Shown here: positions 5,487-7,863 of the stretch, one piece after another
Numbering within the stretch: position 1 is the stretch's first letter
Layout: every line of letters begins with the position of its first letter
Source: Caldifarciminota bacterium
Lineage (GTDB): Bacteria; Hydrothermota; Tepidihabitantia; Tepidihabitantales; Tepidihabitantaceae
NCBI GenBank assembly: GCA_903908785.1
Contig: CAIVTL010000228.1
Coordinates: 1-7,863 of the forward strand
Reading direction: 5' to 3'
Length of the DNA stretch: 7,863 nt
The notes under the pieces: model-generated
Told to the model about the DNA's origin: nothing
The model's database searches: none
The model's input: the letters and a program-made list of their open reading frames with translations, nothing else
Position numbers and translations under genes: made by a program

Positions 5487-5532
5487 GGCGGCGTCCGGCT
5501 GAAGTGACAAAGCACACAAAGGAGTTTCGAGT

Positions 5533-6510
5533 ATGAATACCAGAGAGATGAAACGCATTCTCGTGACCGGCGCGGTCGGCCAGATTGGCTCGGAGTTGAC
5601 GCTTGAGCTGCGCCGAAAGTACGGCGCGGATAACGTCGTGGCGACCGGCCGCAAGACCCCGCCGTCGGAAGCCCTGAAGAACTCGGGGCCGTTCTACTTC
5701 ATTGATGTCAACCAGCGGGAGAGTATCGTCGAGGTCGTGAAGAAGCATGACATCGACACTATCTATCACATGGCCGCTATTCTCTCAGTGGTCGGCGAGC
5801 AGAACCCGCAACTGGCCTGGCACGTGAACATGGATGGCCTGTACATGGTGCTGGAGGTGGCGCGCGAGTTCAACATGGCCCGGGTGATTGTGCCCAGCTC
5901 AATCGCCGCGTTCGGGCCGGAGACGCCCCGCGACCGGACGCCCAACGATACGATTCTCAAGCCCAGAACGATGTATGGCGTCACCAAGGTCGCCGGCGAA
6001 CTGCTCGGTGACTACTACTTCCGGAAGTACGGTCTCGACTGCCGCGGGTTGCGCTATCCGGGCATCATCTCACACGAGACTCTGCCCGGCGGCGGCACGA
6101 CCGATTACGCGGTGGCCATCTACTATGAGGCCGTCAAACAGCAGCGCTACGCCTGCTTCGTGCGCGAGGATACGCGCCTGCCGATGATGTACATGCCGGA
6201 CTGCATCAAGGCGACGATTGACTTGGCTGAGGCCGAACCGGGAAAGCTGAAGCACCACTGCGACTTCAACGTCGGGGCGATGAGTTTCTCCGCCGGTGAA
6301 CTCGCCGCGTCAATCAGGAAGCACATCCCCGGGTTCACCTGCACCTACCAGCCGGATTTCCGGCAGCAGATTGCCGACTCCTGGCCGATGTCGCTCGATG
6401 ATACGGCGGCGCGGGAGGAGTGGGGCTGGAAGCCGGCCTATGACCTTGAGGCGATGACGCGCGACATGCTCGACGTCCTCGGTCGCCGGCACCGGGAGGG
6501 CGGCCTGTAG
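5533..6510 (+). CDS. tdh: L-threonine 3-dehydrogenase, SDR (GalE-like) type
   Basis: 325 residues. The enzyme oxidises L-threonine to 2-amino-3-ketobutyrate with NAD+ in the cytoplasm, the first step of threonine breakdown to glycine and acetyl-CoA. The NAD-binding Rossmann motif is GAVGQIG (13-19), acidic Asp58 follows in FIDVN, and the active site is Ser122/Ser123 with Tyr148 and Lys152 (MYGVTK). The stretch LRYPGIIS (173-180), PGGGTTDYAV (185-194) and LPMMYMPD (216-223) is typical of the short-chain threonine dehydrogenase family, as in animal TDH and some bacteria, and separates it from general sugar epimerases. This type is unrelated to the zinc-dependent E. coli Tdh. The start ATG has AAAGGAG (5518-5524) 8 nt upstream; ATG 5548 (MKRILVTG) is a less likely alternative. 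The partner enzyme (2-amino-3-ketobutyrate CoA ligase, kbl) is not in the window, and the gene seems to stand alone. No clear terminator follows; only a 5-bp stem (6520-6534) is seen. Confidence 0.92.
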   Translation: MNTREMKRILVTGAVGQIGSELTLELRRKYGADNVVATGRKTPPSEALKNSGPFYFIDVNQRESIVEVVKKHDIDTIYHMAAILSVVGEQNPQLAWHVNMDGLYMVLEVAREFNMARVIVPSSIAAFGPETPRDRTPNDTILKPRTMYGVTKVAGELLGDYYFRKYGLDCRGLRYPGIISHETLPGGGTTDYAVAIYYEAVKQQRYACFVREDTRLPMMYMPDCIKATIDLAEAEPGKLKHHCDFNVGAMSFSAGELAASIRKHIPGFTCTYQPDFRQQIADSWPMSLDDTAAREEWGWKPAYDLEAMTRDMLDVLGRRHREGGL

Positions 6511-6541
6511 GCCGATGCCCCGCAACCGCTGCGGACACAAC

Positions 6542-6568
6542 CACAGAGGTCACAGAGAACGCAGAGCG
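6542..6568. repeat. 9-nt tandem array (3 units)
   Basis: The units are CACAGAGGT, CACAGAGAA, CGCAGAGCG. The array lies 31 nt after the dehydrogenase stop codon. Confidence 0.6.
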
Positions 6569-6709
6569 GGTGAAGTCGGGAAGTTCGGCCCGGGCTCGCG
6601 ATTATCTCTGTGTACTACCAGCGTGCCGGATCGTCGTCTTGGCGACGTTGTCTATCTCCGTCGTGCTCATTTCGCCTCGTTCGTTCATGCCCGACTCCGC
6701 CTCGGGGCC

Positions 6710-6744
6710 TTCTGACTTTTGACCTTTGCCCTCTGCCTTTTGAC
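6710..6744. repeat. Pyrimidine-rich heptamer array (5 units)
   Basis: The units are TTCTGAC, TTTTGAC, CTTTGCC, CTCTGCC, TTTTGAC, with consensus YTYTGMC and no register slip. Two of the units contain TTGAC, the core of a -35 box. Confidence 0.7.
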
Positions 6745-6802
6745 TTGCGTGTCCTGCACGCTGTGCGCTCGGCGGTTCAATGTTGGACTGGGGGCGGTGT
6801 CG

Positions 6803-6819
6803 GCTGCTTGACAAGCAGC
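6803..6819. promoter_or_regulatory. Operator-like palindrome over a -35 box
   Basis: GCTGCTTG, one central A, then CAAGCAGC form a perfect 8-bp dyad. With a one-base centre it is poor as an RNA hairpin but right for a dimeric DNA-binding protein. It covers the -35 box of the promoter at 6808-6835 completely. Confidence 0.5.
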
Positions 6820-6835
6820 GTGCAGCACCTAGACT
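6808..6835 (+). promoter_or_regulatory. Promoter of the 159-residue hypothetical gene
   Basis: TTGACA (-35, 6808-6813, perfect), 16-bp spacer, TAGACT (-10, 6830-6835). Transcription would start about 6842, only about 3 nt before the GTG at 6845, which would make the mRNA leaderless. Confidence 0.55.
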
Positions 6836-6844
6836 TTAGACAGA

Positions 6845-7324
6845 GTGTTATACCATGTCAAAAGAGATCTCAGTCACTATCTGGACGCCGAGCGTCTGTA
6901 CTACGGTGAGGGCCGGGGCGAGACCGGTGTCTGTCTGCACCTGCCGTTGAAGAACCACATCGCCGGCGGCGCGCCGAGCGAAGACCACGCATTGATGATC
7001 GGGATTACCAACAACCTGATCGAGTTCCTGTTGTACAAGCGGGTGGTGAAGGGACCCGAAGCCTGGGACTACGATGCCGAGAAGGCCGGCGAGCTGTATA
7101 CGGTATGTGGTGACAACCCCAGTTCCAGCGGCATCGTCGTCGCCGACCGGCACTACAACGGCGGCGCCAAGCTGCAGGTATATCTCGACAAGACCTTTGG
7201 CTCCAATGAAGTGTCCGTCCGCTGGCGAAACCAGCTTGTCGGCGACGAGTTCCTGCTGAGCGACTACCTCGAGTACCTGAAGCAGGCGATTCCGAGCGGC
7301 GAGCTCGCGCCCGAGCAGGTCTGA
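6845..7324 (+). CDS. Hypothetical protein, 159 residues, start uncertain
   Basis: The frame is open from GTG 6845 to TGA 7322-7324. The protein is soluble, with no signal peptide or membrane helix. Visible segments include SHYLDAERLYYGEGRGETGV near the N-terminus, DHALMIGITNNLIEFLLYKR in the middle and LSDYLEYLKQAI near the end. I do not recognise the family. No Shine-Dalgarno precedes the GTG; instead a -10 box ends 9 nt upstream, as in leaderless genes. A second reading is possible: ATG at 6855 is in another frame, but one extra A in the AAAA run (6860-6863) would join it to this frame as MSKRDLSHYLDAERL. So either the gene is leaderless from GTG, or a one-base loss (real, or an assembly error) has disconnected its ATG. 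The downstream frame has convincing codon use. Confidence 0.75.
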   Translation: MLYHVKRDLSHYLDAERLYYGEGRGETGVCLHLPLKNHIAGGAPSEDHALMIGITNNLIEFLLYKRVVKGPEAWDYDAEKAGELYTVCGDNPSSSGIVVADRHYNGGAKLQVYLDKTFGSNEVSVRWRNQLVGDEFLLSDYLEYLKQAIPSGELAPEQV

Positions 7325-7408
7325 GGTCGGGCCTCCCGTTGTCCGGGGCGGAGTCGCGCGAGGGTGGCGACCGCTACGGGCATTGAGTTTACCTGCAACA
7401 TGCTGAAG

Positions 7409-7436
7409 TTGACCATGACGTTCGTCGTGCTAGGAT
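7409..7436 (+). promoter_or_regulatory. Promoter of the HD-domain gene
   Basis: TTGACC (-35, 7409-7414), 16-bp spacer, TAGGAT (-10, 7431-7436). The start near 7443 would be 2 nt before the GTG at 7445. The AGGA inside the -10 box (7432-7435) could be read instead as a weak ribosome binding site 9 nt from the GTG, if the gene is transcribed from further upstream. Confidence 0.45.
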
Positions 7437-7444
7437 AGTCAGAC

Positions 7445-7863
7445 GTGCTGACCTTCAAGGACATTGTCAAAGACCCGGAAGTTGTCGTGTTGGTGGCGGA
7501 AGCCGACCGGCAGCTTGCGGTGCTCGGCTATACTGAACACGGTCCCAGGCACGCGCGGCTGGTTGCGAAGAACGCACGCGCCGTCTTGGTCGCGCTTGGG
7601 GCCGAAGAGCGGATGACGGAGCTTGCTGCGATTGCGGGCTATCTTCACGACATCGGGAACGTGGTCAATCGAGACCGGCACGAGCGGACCAGCGCGGTGC
7701 TGGCGCGCGATATCCTGCTGAGACGCGGGATGGCCTATCGAGAAGCCGCGCAGATAATGGCCGCAATCGGCAACCACGACGAGAACAGCGGCAACCCGGT
7801 GTCGGAAGTGTCGGCCGCGTTGATTCTTGCGGACAAGGCCGACGTGCACAAGAGCCGGGTGCG
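7445..7863 (+). CDS. HD-domain phosphohydrolase, N-terminal 139 codons (3' end outside window)
   Basis: The frame runs from GTG 7445 off the right edge. The metal-binding pattern of the HD superfamily is visible in order: His36 (EHGPRHARLV), His68-Asp69 (YLHDIGN), His79, His111 (IGNHDENSG) and Asp130 (LILADKADVH). The family comprises metal-dependent phosphohydrolases acting on nucleotides or other phosphoesters; the substrate cannot be told from the sequence. The layout 'HGxxHA...HDIGN...NHDE...AALILADK-D-H-x-R-V' matches a common group of small stand-alone HD proteins. No other domain is seen in this part. The start is supported by the match beginning near residue 3 and by the promoter directly upstream; there is no strong Shine-Dalgarno. 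A 5-bp dyad (GTCAG 7438-7442, CTGAC 7448-7452) surrounds the start codon. Confidence 0.9.
   Translation, partial: MLTFKDIVKDPEVVVLVAEADRQLAVLGYTEHGPRHARLVAKNARAVLVALGAEERMTELAAIAGYLHDIGNVVNRDRHERTSAVLARDILLRRGMAYREAAQIMAAIGNHDENSGNPVSEVSAALILADKADVHKSRV

Larger units (their letters stand above)
6511..6844. other. Spacer of 334 nt: two tandem arrays and a promoter, no gene seen
   Basis: This spacer holds a 9-nt array (6542-6568), a heptamer array (6710-6744) and the promoter and dyad at 6803-6835. A minus-strand open frame across it reads largely as translated repeats and has no ribosome binding site, so I do not call it. Confidence 0.6.

Noticed and set aside
6520..6534. Terminator after the threonine dehydrogenase gene
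   Set aside because: The stem CCGCA/TGCGG is only 5 bp and has no T tract.
6602..6814. Small leftward gene of 70 residues in the 6511-6844 spacer
   Set aside because: Part of its translation (KAEGKGQKSEG) is the heptamer array at 6710-6744; it has no ribosome binding site.

Overview
The window comes from a GC-rich bacterium. Three traits stand out: a secreted subtilisin-like protease with a FlgD/T9SS-like C-terminal tail, SDR-type L-threonine dehydrogenase, and spacers packed with short, degenerate tandem repeats. These traits fit poorly cultivated lineages such as candidate division WOR-3 (Stahlbacteria) and relatives. This placement is an inference from style and was not checked by search.

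Layout, left to right. Positions 1-300 (minus) hold the first 100 codons of an unrecognised helical protein. Positions 301-1446 are a long spacer. It contains a 27-unit, 12-nt degenerate tandem array in perfect register (613-936) and a minus-strand remnant that reads like the tail of a C-terminal sorting domain (1177-1407). A strong 13-bp hairpin terminator (1447-1477) follows. From 1503 to 5224 everything is on the minus strand. In transcription order it is tRNA-His, tRNA-Arg, tRNA-Lys, a small two-helix membrane protein, a 958-residue subtilase and tRNA-Asn. From 5459 onward everything is on the plus strand: SDR-type L-threonine 3-dehydrogenase (5533-6510), an unrecognised 159-residue protein (6845-7324), and the first 139 codons of an HD-domain phosphohydrolase (7445 to the window end).

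The main points of interest are as follows. (1) The subtilase is split: about 370 residues with four Asp-box (sialidase/BNR-type) motifs sit between the catalytic Asp and His. (2) The 12-nt array keeps codon-like register for 324 bp, yet it begins before any plausible start codon. (3) Six hand-found promoters all have a 16-bp spacer. Two of them put the -10 box only 8-9 nt before a GTG start, which predicts leaderless mRNAs. (4) Nearly every spacer carries a different short tandem array (period 7, 9 or 12). (5) Two plus-strand promoters overlap operator-like dyads.

The tRNA and protein genes on the minus strand seem to be wired together. The membrane-protein gene begins 38 nt after tRNA-Lys with no room for its own promoter, the protease follows it 2 nt later, and the tRNA-Asn promoter starts 2 nt after the protease stop. 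A read-through transcript processed by tRNA maturation is therefore plausible. No CRISPR array, transposase, integrase or recognised defence system is visible.
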